NCBI GenBank assembly: GCA_035507035.1
Contig: DATJOJ010000063.1
Span: 166,574 to 230,573, forward strand
Source: DATJOJ01 sp035507035
Lineage (GTDB): Bacteria; Acidobacteriota; Terriglobia; Terriglobales; Acidobacteriaceae
Length of the DNA stretch: 64,000 bases
Reading direction: 5' to 3'
The position numbers and the translations under genes are program-made. The notes below the pieces were generated by a model. That model was not told the origin of the DNA and made no database searches. It saw only the letters and a program-made list of their open reading frames with translations. Within the stretch, counting starts at the first letter, position 1. The number at the start of each line of letters is the position of its first letter. Below, one piece after another: positions 25,711-34,237 of the stretch.

Positions 25711-25734
25711 TTCTACAGTTGCCAGAGGAAATCG

Positions 25735-25753
25735 TATTATCTAAATGATAATA
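25735..25753. repeat. AT-rich perfect inverted repeat
   Basis: TATTATC-TAAAT-GATAATA, a perfect 7-5-7 repeat 24 bp from the GAAA hairpin. It could be a protein-binding site or part of a folded leader. Confidence 0.55.
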
Positions 25754-25839
25754 AGCCAGTTATAAGATCTAAGCCGATGGTATACATCTCCAAGACCGGC
25801 GCCTGAAACAGACGGATTGGTTCGCCCGAGTCTTGATGG

Positions 25840-25862
25840 TACTGTTCGTCTCCTGAACAGTA
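25840..25862. repeat. Perfect 8-bp-stem inverted repeat
   Basis: TACTGTTC-GTCTCCT-GAACAGTA, a perfect 8-7-8 repeat close to the methyltransferase stop at 25925. It may act as that gene's terminator hairpin (no T-run) or as an operator. Confidence 0.55.
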
Positions 25863-25924
25863 GACTGTAACGCTGAGTGACGGCTGAACTCTGAGACGGA
25901 ATCAGGGTGTGGATTTATTACTGG

Positions 25925-27001
25925 CTACGCCCGAGCGTAATCCGATTCGCGCGCGCCGGCATTGTCGTTTACCTTACGCATCGCCTCGGGCTGCCCTTTT
26001 TTGCGGCCGATCATGATAAATAGGCCGCCGGCGTCGCCGAGCTTCATCAATAACCCAACCTCAGCCAGAATTCGCGTCGCCTTGCTGCCACGATCATGCA
26101 CTTCAAACAGCTTTTCCTGGTCGGTGAACGCCCCGAGGTCGAGTTTCGGGATGCTATCGAGGAAGTCGAAACCGTTGGCGTCGAACCAGTCTTTCAGCAC
26201 TTCGTCGTAAGAATGCTTGCTTTCATGAGGGTGTTTGTACTGGTCCATGAACCAAGCTCGCTTGCGAGCTTCGGTGTAATTCTGGTTCCTCTGATGCGCG
26301 TCCAGGAAGCGCAGCTTGTCTCCAGAGGCGTGGAACAGGAACCGGAGGAAATCGGTTCCCAGGCGGCCGATGGTGTTGTAGAGGCCAACGATAATGTATC
26401 GCCCCGGCTTCACCAACCGCGAAATCGACTTGAACCCGCCCAGTGGATCGCTGGTATGGTGCAGCACGCCATTCGAGATCACCACATCGAATGTCTCCTC
26501 TTTAAACGCGGGCCGGAACAAGTTCTGCTGCAAGAATCCTGCATTTTTTACGTCGCAGCGATCGCGGAATCCCTTGGCCAGCTTCAAGGAATTGAGGCAA
26601 AGATCGGTACCAAACACGGTGCGGTTCCAGCGCATGCCGAGGAAGTTGCTCAGCTGCCCGGTGCCGCAACCGCACTCGATCACCTTGGCGCCACCGGGAA
26701 TCTGCTCATCCAGCAAGCGCGCGAAGACCCCGCGGTTCGCCTTTTCGGCCAAACTTTCCTTCGAGTCAAATTCGTCGTAGTTGGGGAACGGATTCTCTTC
26801 GTAAAAGGCCTTCACGACATCGGTCACGTCCCGCGATTGGTCTTTGGCATCGTGCGGGGCAAAGAGCAAGGGAATTCCGTTCTCCACGGGATACTTCGTC
26901 CCACAATCCTGGCACCGCAGCACCTCCTGCTCGATCTGTAAAGACGCACGGCAACGGGGACAGCAAAACATATCCAGGTTCTTAACGAAGATATCGAGCA
27001 C
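25925..27001 (-). CDS. Class I SAM methyltransferase with Trm112-like zinc ribbon
   Basis: A 358-residue protein. The N-terminal 45 residues are a Trm112-like zinc finger (CCPRCRASLQIEQEVLRCQDCG, then YPVENGIPLL). The methyltransferase core has motif I VIECGCGTGQLSNFLG, FGTDLC, and NGVLHHTSDPLGGF. The C-terminal 120 residues are specific, with RKRAWFMDQYKHPHESKHS. Such fused methyltransferases are common in glycan loci and O- or N-methylate sugars or lipids. It ends upstream of the 460-bp gap and is divergent from the Nudix gene. Confidence 0.8.
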   Translation of the reverse strand: MLDIFVKNLDMFCCPRCRASLQIEQEVLRCQDCGTKYPVENGIPLLFAPHDAKDQSRDVTDVVKAFYEENPFPNYDEFDSKESLAEKANRGVFARLLDEQIPGGAKVIECGCGTGQLSNFLGMRWNRTVFGTDLCLNSLKLAKGFRDRCDVKNAGFLQQNLFRPAFKEETFDVVISNGVLHHTSDPLGGFKSISRLVKPGRYIIVGLYNTIGRLGTDFLRFLFHASGDKLRFLDAHQRNQNYTEARKRAWFMDQYKHPHESKHSYDEVLKDWFDANGFDFLDSIPKLDLGAFTDQEKLFEVHDRGSKATRILAEVGLLMKLGDAGGLFIMIGRKKGQPEAMRKVNDNAGARESDYARA

Positions 27002-27066
27002 TGAGCATTCTCCTGCGAGTTTGATTTGGATCGTTCGCTTGCACGTTCGCTTTAGCCATTAGAATA

Positions 27067-27513
27067 GTGGTTCTGAGCCGCTTGGGGAAATGTACGTTCT
27101 GGATACTGTCGCGGGCCGGCCTCGCGATCTACTCTCGCTTCCCTATTTTCGGTCGATTGCGGGTCGCTCTGGGGGTTATCCGCAATCAGGACCGTATCCT
27201 GGCCATCGAACGGAGTGACGGCCGTGGCGTTTCCTTCCCCGGCGGAATTGCTATGCCATGGGAGGACATCGAGAAAGCCGCGCACCGCGAAATCCTAGAA
27301 GAAACCGGACTGCGCGTCACCCATTCCGTCTTAAAAATGCATTACCTCGACTCGGTCGAGGTTCCCGTCGATCTTTCCGTCTTCGAGGTCGAGGCCGATG
27401 GCGAACTGCGCGCCTCGTGGGAAGGAACGCCGCGCTGGCTCGACCTCAACGAATTACGCCAGCGAGTTCTTCCCAGCCAACGCCGGATCGTTGACACTCT
27501 GGGTCAGCCTTGA
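27067..27513 (+). CDS. Nudix hydrolase
   Basis: A 148-residue protein from GTG 27067. The Nudix box GGIAMPWEDIEKAAHREILEETG fits GX5EX7REUXEEXGU. The fold starts at LRVALGVIRNQDRILAIER. Members hydrolyse nucleoside diphosphates linked to another moiety, such as NDP-sugars. It is the only plus-strand gene inside the 20972-58070 locus, and it divides the locus into two blocks. The true start may be slightly downstream, since no ribosome-binding site is clear. Confidence 0.82.
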   Translation: MVLSRLGKCTFWILSRAGLAIYSRFPIFGRLRVALGVIRNQDRILAIERSDGRGVSFPGGIAMPWEDIEKAAHREILEETGLRVTHSVLKMHYLDSVEVPVDLSVFEVEADGELRASWEGTPRWLDLNELRQRVLPSQRRIVDTLGQP

Positions 27514-27593
27514 GCTCGGTCGACCCCTCTTATATGAATCCGGCGAGGGGTTGGCGTACGCCTTCCACCTCGCCGTACTTCCTGTCACCGCTA

Positions 27594-30428
27594 CTACTGT
27601 CCAATACCGGTCAGGTTGAACGTGACCGCGCCAAGGCCAGTGTTGACCGTCAGAGTTGCATTGAAGGTTCCTGACGATTGAGGGTTGAACACTACCTCGA
27701 CGGTACAAGTCGATTTGTAGGCCCCCGATTCCGGACCGGGAGCAAGCCCGTTCACGCAAGTGTTGGAGGCAATGCTGAAGTTGACTGGGTCGCTCAGCTG
27801 GGTAGTACCGAGCGAAAGCGTCGCCAAGCCGAAGTTCTGGATGGTGCCAGGCATCTGCGGGCTGCTCTGCCCGACCGGAATGGTCCCGAAGTTGATGTTG
27901 TGTTCGAACTGCGTCATCACCGGCACCATGTCGACCTGGCGGATGCGGTTGTTGCCGGCATCGGCAATTAGCAGCTCTTCATCGCCGTTGACCGACATGC
28001 CGATGTTGTCCAGCGTCGCTGCAGTAGATGGGCCGCCATCGCCACCAAAGCCTAAATTGCCCGGGTGCGACGGATTGCCTGCAACGGTCAGGATGTTTCC
28101 GGTGGTGGCGTCAATTCGGCGAACCACGAGGTCGCCTCCGCCGCCGACGTATACGTTCCCCGCGGGATCGACGCTCAACCCTTGCGGAACCGTTTCCGTA
28201 GCGTTTATGGCCAATTGCCCATCTCCGCTGAACCCTGGCTGCCCGTTTAGGGCGTAATCGTAAATGTACTCGAACTTGCTGGGGGTCCCGCAGCCGTTCG
28301 CAACATTGGCAACGCAGCGGACCATGTTGTTGACGCTGTCGTCAAAAACAAGGTTGTTATTCAGCGTGCCGAGGCCATAAGGGTGATTCAGTTTGGCTTT
28401 GTCTCCCGAAATGCCGTTGCTGTTGAAGCCCGTAGCTCCAACAAGTCCGGCGGAGCTAACGATCGTACCGACCGGCGGATTGGGGTTGGCCGTGTTGGGG
28501 CAACCTCCGGCGGTATTTACCACGCACCGGACTCTGCCGATAAAGTAATCCGAGATGTAGACGTTGCCGTTCGTATCCACACTGACTGCGATGGGGTAAT
28601 CCACACTAGCCTCGGTAGCCGGTGTGCCGTCTCCACACGTCGCAGGGCCTAAGCATTCCACGCCCTGTTGACCGGCGACGGTTACGATTTCTCCCGGTGG
28701 AATCGTTACCGTCCCCACGGTGAGGTTCTGGTTTGGTTGCATGTTGACGACGCGCACTGCGGAATCCGTGCTGTCGGCGATGTATAAGTTGCCCTGACCA
28801 TCGAGCGCGATGCCTTCGGGATCATCGAGCGTCGCCGAGCTTGCAGGCCCATTGTCACCATTACACGTCGGCGGTGGGGGTTCAGCGCAGGCCTGACTGG
28901 GATGGCCATTGCCTGCCACCACGGTAATCAGCCCGCTCGTCGTATCAACTTTGCGGATGATGTTGTTGCCGTTATCGGCGATGTAGAAGATCGTTCCGGT
29001 ACTGTCCCACTTTGCATCGACCGGATTAGCAAGGGTGGCTGAGGTTGCCGCACCGGTGCTGTTGGGAGCAATTACACCGCTTCCCGCGATGGTTTTCACC
29101 TGGTAGGTGGATGCATTTCCTTGGCGGATCAAATCGTTGCCGGAATCGGCGACGAAAGCGTTACCAGCGGAATCGATCACGATCGCGGTGGGCCCATAGA
29201 ATTGAACCCCTGACGGGCATTTTCCGTTAACATCCCCCGCAGTGCCGGTGCCGCACACTGTAATAACTTTCCCGTTCGCGCCGGTTGTAACCTCGCGAAT
29301 CTTGTTGTCCCATTGATCGGCAATATAAAGGTTGCCACCGGGATCCAGCCAAATGCCCGATGGATTATGAAACAGCGCGTTTAGCTTTGGTCCGTCGCCA
29401 CAACTGCCAGTCGGGTCGGTACAAAAAGGCGCGCCCTTGCCGGCATAAGTGACGATTTCGCCGACTGTTGTGTTCGGAAAGTTATTCTGGGGACAACCTC
29501 CATTGACATTGGCAACGCAACGGATGCGCTGATCTCGTGTGTCTCCAATGTAGAGATTCCCAGCTTTATCGGTAATGACTCCGATCGGTATATCCAGCTT
29601 CGCGCCCTTCGCGCCCGGTGCCTGAGCCGAACCGCCATCGCCGCAGACTGTCCCGGGAGTATTGCACTCGTAACCGTTGCCGGCGACGGTCACGATCGTT
29701 CCCGACAAGATGTTTTGAACACCTAACACCGACACCGTGCTGGCTCCCGTATTGATGAAGCGGATTTCCTGATCGGTACTGTCTGCGATAAAGATATTTC
29801 CCGAGCCATCGATGTAAATGCCTTGAGGATTGTTGAAGGTCGCCGACCCAGCGGGGCCGGTGTCACCGCAACTGGGATAATCCACACCTGCATCCGGACA
29901 GCCTTTTCCTGTTCCTGCTACCGTGTCAATGTTTCCGGGTGCGATAAGCTGACCAAGCACAGTAATTGCCGAACTCTGGGTGTTGATGACCCGAATGCGG
30001 TTGGCATCGACTACGTACACGTTCCCGGCTTTGTCCACCCCGACTGCGATCGCCGACGATAACTGAGCCTCAGTAGCCGGACCACCGTCACCACTGAAGC
30101 CAGCGGTTCCCGTGCCTGCCACTACGGACAGAGCGCCGGTCTTCGGGTTCACCTCGTACAGGTAGTAACTGTATTGCGCGGCGACGTAGACATTCTCGTG
30201 GGAATCTTCCGCAATGCCGGTTGGATTGGGAAAGAAAGTGTCAAGCGCTACACCCGTGTAGGGCACTCCTCCGCCCGCCACCGTACCGATAGTGTTGCCT
30301 TGTTGCCCAATCGCGCTTGAAACCAGCGCAAAAAAACACAGCGCCGATAACGCTGCGGAAATAAGTTTCGGTCTGTGCGCGGAGCCGGAACGGCCCAGCA
30401 TGTTTTGTGCGATGGGACTGGCTTGCAT
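27594..30428 (-). CDS. Large secreted NHL-repeat protein with C-terminal choice-of-anchor D/ASH-like domain
   Basis: From ATG 30428, which has GGAGG 5 nt upstream, the protein is 944 residues with a signal peptide (ALCFFALVSSAIGQQ). About thirteen NHL blades follow, each with the pattern GNLYIADxxxxxIRxV and often preceded by GTxxTVAGNGxxxxSGDGGPA. The last 100 residues (HNINFGTIPVGQSSPQMPGTI to the C-terminal VTFNLTGIGQ) form an Ig-like choice-of-anchor D/ASH domain. It is probably extracellular and may bind or anchor the polysaccharide. It lies between the two carbamoyltransferases. Confidence 0.8.
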   Translation of the reverse strand: MQASPIAQNMLGRSGSAHRPKLISAALSALCFFALVSSAIGQQGNTIGTVAGGGVPYTGVALDTFFPNPTGIAEDSHENVYVAAQYSYYLYEVNPKTGALSVVAGTGTAGFSGDGGPATEAQLSSAIAVGVDKAGNVYVVDANRIRVINTQSSAITVLGQLIAPGNIDTVAGTGKGCPDAGVDYPSCGDTGPAGSATFNNPQGIYIDGSGNIFIADSTDQEIRFINTGASTVSVLGVQNILSGTIVTVAGNGYECNTPGTVCGDGGSAQAPGAKGAKLDIPIGVITDKAGNLYIGDTRDQRIRCVANVNGGCPQNNFPNTTVGEIVTYAGKGAPFCTDPTGSCGDGPKLNALFHNPSGIWLDPGGNLYIADQWDNKIREVTTGANGKVITVCGTGTAGDVNGKCPSGVQFYGPTAIVIDSAGNAFVADSGNDLIRQGNASTYQVKTIAGSGVIAPNSTGAATSATLANPVDAKWDSTGTIFYIADNGNNIIRKVDTTSGLITVVAGNGHPSQACAEPPPPTCNGDNGPASSATLDDPEGIALDGQGNLYIADSTDSAVRVVNMQPNQNLTVGTVTIPPGEIVTVAGQQGVECLGPATCGDGTPATEASVDYPIAVSVDTNGNVYISDYFIGRVRCVVNTAGGCPNTANPNPPVGTIVSSAGLVGATGFNSNGISGDKAKLNHPYGLGTLNNNLVFDDSVNNMVRCVANVANGCGTPSKFEYIYDYALNGQPGFSGDGQLAINATETVPQGLSVDPAGNVYVGGGGDLVVRRIDATTGNILTVAGNPSHPGNLGFGGDGGPSTAATLDNIGMSVNGDEELLIADAGNNRIRQVDMVPVMTQFEHNINFGTIPVGQSSPQMPGTIQNFGLATLSLGTTQLSDPVNFSIASNTCVNGLAPGPESGAYKSTCTVEVVFNPQSSGTFNATLTVNTGLGAVTFNLTGIGQ

Positions 30429-30556
30429 AGGGTCCTCCAATAATGAACCTGGTACAACCTGAGAGACGAGGGTCAAATGATGATTGCGAATGCACAAAAC
30501 CTAACCAGGGGAGGTCCCACTACTGCGGCACATCCTGCAATTCGCAAATTATGCAA

Positions 30557-32344
30557 CTACAACGACGACTTTTCAACTATAAAGTTCTCCAGCACCAACG
30601 CATCCATTTCGCTTTTCGAGAACGTATTGAACGCATTAGCCGGGGTGTTCACGATCGGCTCGCCGCGCAGGTTAAACGATGTGTTCAACACCACAGGAAC
30701 TCCCGTGGCTTGGCCAAATCGCTCAATCAAGTTGTAATAGCGCGGGCTTTGATCTTTGAAAACAGTCTGTAAGCGTCCGGTTCCATCCACGTGCGTGATC
30801 GCAGGCAGCGTCCCTTGTTGTGCCGGCTCGACCGGAACCACATACAGCATGTAGCGCGCAGGATAGTGTTTTGTGGCGTTGGGCAAAGTGAAATACTTCT
30901 CCGCGGATTCAGCCAGAACCGAAGGAGCGAAGGGACGATACGGCTCACGGAACTTGATCTTGGCGTTGACGATGTCCTTCATCTCAGGATTACGCGGATC
31001 GGCAAGAATACTGCGACTGCCCAGCGAGCGCGGTCCCCACTCAAATCGTCCTTGCGCCCAGCCTACGACTTTGGCATTGGTGAGCAACCCGACGACGTCG
31101 TCGATGAGTTCGTCTTCGTTGTTGAGGCGGCGATGTGGAATGTTGTTCTCGTTGAGGAAATCGGCAATCTCGGCTTCCGAATTTTGCCGTCCCCAGTAGG
31201 CGTGCTTCATGGTGAAGTCGCGTGGCTTGCCCATGAGAGTGTTGTACGCCCACAGGGCCGCACCTAGCGCTCCGCCGCCGTCGCCGGCCGCCGGTTGCAC
31301 GTAAAGCTCTTCGAAATCGGTCTCGCGCAGAATTCGCGAGTTAGCCACGCTGTTCAGCGCCACGCCACCCGCCATGCAGAGTTTCCTCAGGCCAGTCTGC
31401 TTCTGAACGTTGCGCGCCATGCCCAGGATCAATTCTTCTGTAACTTTCTGAATGCTTGCTGCCACGTCGGCATAATGCTGGTTCAATTTGCAGAGTTCAC
31501 GATAATTCGACGGCGCATCGCCAAAGTATTTGGGGAAGCCGGTGGCTTCGGTGAAGAACTGCAGCTTCGTCGGACGCGAGTCGCCCCACAGCGTCTCGAA
31601 CTTGCGGGTGTAGGTCTTGTCGGTCGAATGATGGAAGCAGAAGTAGTCCATATCCAGGGAGAACGATCCGTCCTGGTTCTGATGGACGACTTTCCAAACC
31701 TTGTCCATGTAGATCGGCTGGCCGTAGGGCGCCATGCCCATGACCTTGTATTCGCCCTCGTTGACTTCGAATCCGAGGAATGCAGTGAAGGCGCTATAGA
31801 GAAGGCCGAGCGAATGCGGAAATTCCATCTGCTTGAGCAGCTTGATGTCGTTTCCCTTGCCAACGCCATAGGTGCCGGTCACCCACTCGCCGACGCCGTC
31901 GATAGTCAGAATCGCGGCTTCCTCAAATGGCGAGCACAGGAACGCACTGGCCGCATGAGACAAGTGATGTTCCGAGAAAAGGATCTTGTCCTTGGGAATC
32001 GAACCTAGTTCTTCCTGGATGGTCGACGCAACCCACATTTTGTCCATGGTCCACGTCATCATGGACTCGCGGAAAACCTTCCACGACTTGGGATAGGTCT
32101 GGAATGCCGTCATCAGGATGCGGTCGAGTTTGCGGAACGGCTTCTCAAAGAACACCACGTAATCCAGGTCTGTGCCCTGAATGCCGCCCATTTCCAGGCA
32201 GTACTTGATCGCATTTTTCGGAAAACCGTAGTCGTGTTTAATGCGCGAGAAGCGTTCTTCCTCGGCGGCGGCGATGATTTTGCCGTCGCGCAGCAATACC
32301 GCTGCCGCATCGTGGTAGTAGCAGGAGATTCCCAGGATATCCAC
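30557..32344 (-). CDS. NodU/CmcH-family carbamoyltransferase (first in locus)
   Basis: A 595-residue enzyme with the complete family pattern: ISCYYHDAAAVLLRDG, AAAEEERFSRIKHDYGFP, EHHLSHAASAF (metal ligands), IDGVGEWVTG, and the YrdC-like C-terminal part with GWAQGRFEWGPRALG-type sequence (here GPRSLGSRS) and FREPYRPFAPSV. It probably carbamoylates a hydroxyl of the repeat-unit sugar or peptide. It starts 2 nt after the small membrane protein gene and belongs to the upstream operon from 58 kb or from the 33.7-34.2 kb leader. Confidence 0.92.
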   Translation of the reverse strand: MDILGISCYYHDAAAVLLRDGKIIAAAEEERFSRIKHDYGFPKNAIKYCLEMGGIQGTDLDYVVFFEKPFRKLDRILMTAFQTYPKSWKVFRESMMTWTMDKMWVASTIQEELGSIPKDKILFSEHHLSHAASAFLCSPFEEAAILTIDGVGEWVTGTYGVGKGNDIKLLKQMEFPHSLGLLYSAFTAFLGFEVNEGEYKVMGMAPYGQPIYMDKVWKVVHQNQDGSFSLDMDYFCFHHSTDKTYTRKFETLWGDSRPTKLQFFTEATGFPKYFGDAPSNYRELCKLNQHYADVAASIQKVTEELILGMARNVQKQTGLRKLCMAGGVALNSVANSRILRETDFEELYVQPAAGDGGGALGAALWAYNTLMGKPRDFTMKHAYWGRQNSEAEIADFLNENNIPHRRLNNEDELIDDVVGLLTNAKVVGWAQGRFEWGPRSLGSRSILADPRNPEMKDIVNAKIKFREPYRPFAPSVLAESAEKYFTLPNATKHYPARYMLYVVPVEPAQQGTLPAITHVDGTGRLQTVFKDQSPRYYNLIERFGQATGVPVVLNTSFNLRGEPIVNTPANAFNTFSKSEMDALVLENFIVEKSSL

Positions 32345-32346
32345 AA

Positions 32347-32565
32347 TTACTGCCTTCTGGCCCAGTGCAAATCGTAGGCCTCATCAGGATGGTCGAGCCA
32401 CTGCGTAGGACGCTTCTTGATCCGCAAAGGATCGGAGAACCAACGCGCTCCTAAGCCGAACGGCAGGACGAAAACAAAGTAAAAAACCGTCAACAAAACG
32501 CGGGACTGGAAGTTGCCGATCTTATGTGCGATTCGCTTCCAGGCTTGCCAAAGTCGTTTGAACAT
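32347..32565 (-). CDS. Small membrane protein linked to carbamoyltransferase
   Basis: A 72-residue protein: a basic amphipathic start (MFKRLWQAWKRIAHKIG), one hydrophobic helix VLLTVFYFVFVLPFGLGARW, and a polar tail ending LHWARRQ. It sits between an SGNH hydrolase and a carbamoyltransferase, like the DUF5989/SxtJ miniproteins of similar loci. I do not recognise a named family. It may anchor the carbamoyltransferase to the membrane. Confidence 0.65.
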   Translation of the reverse strand: MFKRLWQAWKRIAHKIGNFQSRVLLTVFYFVFVLPFGLGARWFSDPLRIKKRPTQWLDHPDEAYDLHWARRQ

Positions 32566-32587
32566 GAGGTCTCTTCTTTCCTCTTTC

Positions 32588-33691
32588 CTACTTCGCTACA
32601 GTCGTAGCCGGTTGTTCCGCCGGCTTGTCGGTCAATGAAGTTAACGCTGTGCCATTCGACGCAGAGCGACACGCATTCTGATACGATTCCGTGCCGGTCA
32701 GCGTATTGAACAGTTCTTCTGCGATCAGCGTATGCCCCGCCGGAGTCGGATGAACGTGATCCAGGAACATGTCGCTCAGGTTCTGGTTCTTCATCAAGCG
32801 AATGATGTCGACTACGGGGACGTTATTGGCGCGTCCGTATTCGAGCATCGCCGCCTGGTAAGGATGCGACGGTCCGGGTTCGCCCTTTGATCCGACGAGC
32901 AAGTAAATCTGCTGCACGTGGTGGGCATCGGCCTCTGCCTTGGCTTTTTCAAGCCGTGCGAGGAAATGTTCAGCGGGAAGATCCGGACTGGAACGAGCCG
33001 AGTTCCACGTTCCGAGCATGAGAACTTCACGGAAACGGTAGTACGCTACGCCGCGGAGCAGATCTTCGATCAGGAAGTTGTAGAGCGCGCTGCGGCGGGC
33101 AATCGACTTCAATTCCACTTTCTTCAGGAAAGTTTCGCGCTCTTTACCTTGCAGATCCGGAATCCCTTCGAAACCGGTATTCGCGCTGTAGGAAATCACT
33201 TCCACGTCGGGCTGATAGCCATCGTCGATGACTTTCATCGCGCGCTCTTCGACTAGCGCGTTCGGGTAGGCATTCACGCCCGCCGAAATGACCTGGAATT
33301 TCAGGCCCGAGCAGCCTTTTGCGTTGAGCAGCTTTTCCAACTGCGAGCTGTAATTCGAATCGTCATCCACGCCCCAGCCCATGGTGGTGGAATCGCCAAA
33401 AGCGAATACGCGGTAGATTCCCGGATGGTCCAGCGAAAGCGTCTCGCGGTAGCGGAAGTTCTGCGAACTGATGGTCTCCGCTTCGTGGTTCATCTCGGTG
33501 ACGCGATGGATCCCTGGCTGTGGCAACCACAGCATGCGCTCATCCGGTTTGTACACAACATAGGAACCAAAACCAAAGAAACGTAACCCGATCTCTAGTA
33601 CCACGCAGATGGCCACACACCACAACACGAACTTGCCAAAACTCTTGAGCCCGCTCTTCTGTGGTTTCGTGGGCGCGCTTGCTACCGGCAT
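32588..33691 (-). CDS. Membrane-anchored SGNH/GDSL hydrolase or O-acyl-modifying enzyme
   Basis: A 367-residue protein with an N-terminal anchor (about residues 18-38, FVLWCVAICVVLEIGLRFF). The SGNH blocks are FAFGDSTTMGWGVDD (catalytic Ser), ISAGVNAYPN (Gly/Asn) and DHVHPTPAGHTL (Asp-His). Such proteins near carbamoyltransferases and capsule genes deacetylate or transfer acyl groups on glycans in the periplasm. It is the first gene after a 545-bp gap and may head a sub-operon. Confidence 0.8.
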   Translation of the reverse strand: MPVASAPTKPQKSGLKSFGKFVLWCVAICVVLEIGLRFFGFGSYVVYKPDERMLWLPQPGIHRVTEMNHEAETISSQNFRYRETLSLDHPGIYRVFAFGDSTTMGWGVDDDSNYSSQLEKLLNAKGCSGLKFQVISAGVNAYPNALVEERAMKVIDDGYQPDVEVISYSANTGFEGIPDLQGKERETFLKKVELKSIARRSALYNFLIEDLLRGVAYYRFREVLMLGTWNSARSSPDLPAEHFLARLEKAKAEADAHHVQQIYLLVGSKGEPGPSHPYQAAMLEYGRANNVPVVDIIRLMKNQNLSDMFLDHVHPTPAGHTLIAEELFNTLTGTESYQNACRSASNGTALTSLTDKPAEQPATTVAK

Positions 33692-34237
33692 AAATCTCCT
33701 CTCCTCTTGTTGCTGTTACTCAAATGAATTGGAAGTCATCTAACTAAGAAAGCAGTATTGGAAAACTGGCGCTTACACTAACAATTTTCTGGTTCTACCG
33801 CCGATTGGCCCCTTTTTCGGAGAAAACCTACGGCAGGAGGCATCTGCCTTCCACTCGCAATTTTCTGACCAGAACTCACTCATCCCGGTAGGCCACATAA
33901 ATCCCAGAATCGGTAGATTCTCCTAACGTTCCGGGGATAACCTGGCACCTCCGGCCGGTCCTGCCAGCCTTGCCCAGTGCAAACTCTTGCACACCTAAGC
34001 AAGTTCGAGGATGACCCCGAGGTGAGTCGAAGGGGAAATAATCGCAGGCGCGTATAGAGTCTATCACTTTCCCCGCCGCCCAGGACCCGCGCAACTGCCT
34101 GCCCTCCGGCACTTCCGTGCCGAAATATCGGCGGCTAGGTCCTTCGGAACCGCCGGCTGAGTGTTCACGATGGAAATTACAGGAAGGAGGCTTGGAGAAG
34201 ACGAGGTGGGAGTTCTGGGCGGAAGGATCGGCGCGCG
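33692..34237. promoter_or_regulatory. Long leader upstream of the SGNH-carbamoyltransferase sub-operon
   Basis: 546 bp without a supportable gene; an open frame of 186 codons overlaps the sulfotransferase gene out of frame and has low-complexity composition, so I reject it. It contains a perfect inverted repeat, AGAATC-GGTA-GATTCT (33906-33921), and an ops-like core (33795-33802). It may be a processed intercistronic spacer or carry a second promoter. Confidence 0.45.
33795..33802 (-). promoter_or_regulatory. ops-like element
   Basis: On the minus strand this reads GGCGGTAG, the exact core of the ops element recruited by RfaH-type NusG paralogues. It is 104 nt before the SGNH start codon. 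An 8-mer may occur by chance once or twice in a window of this size, so this is a candidate only. Confidence 0.3.

Larger units (their letters stand above)
25464..25924. promoter_or_regulatory. Structured intergenic region upstream of the second carbamoyltransferase operon
   Basis: 461 bp with no coding potential I can support. It holds three strong inverted repeats (25685-25710, 25735-25753, 25840-25862). It is the only long gap within the distal minus-strand block, so it may carry the promoter and a leader for the 25463-20972 operon, or a separate small RNA. Confidence 0.5.

Noticed and set aside
25641..25760. Possible cyclic-di-GMP (GEMM) riboswitch
   Set aside because: The GAAA-capped stem resembles one helix, but the conserved GGGACGCAAAGCC-type core and receptor are missing.
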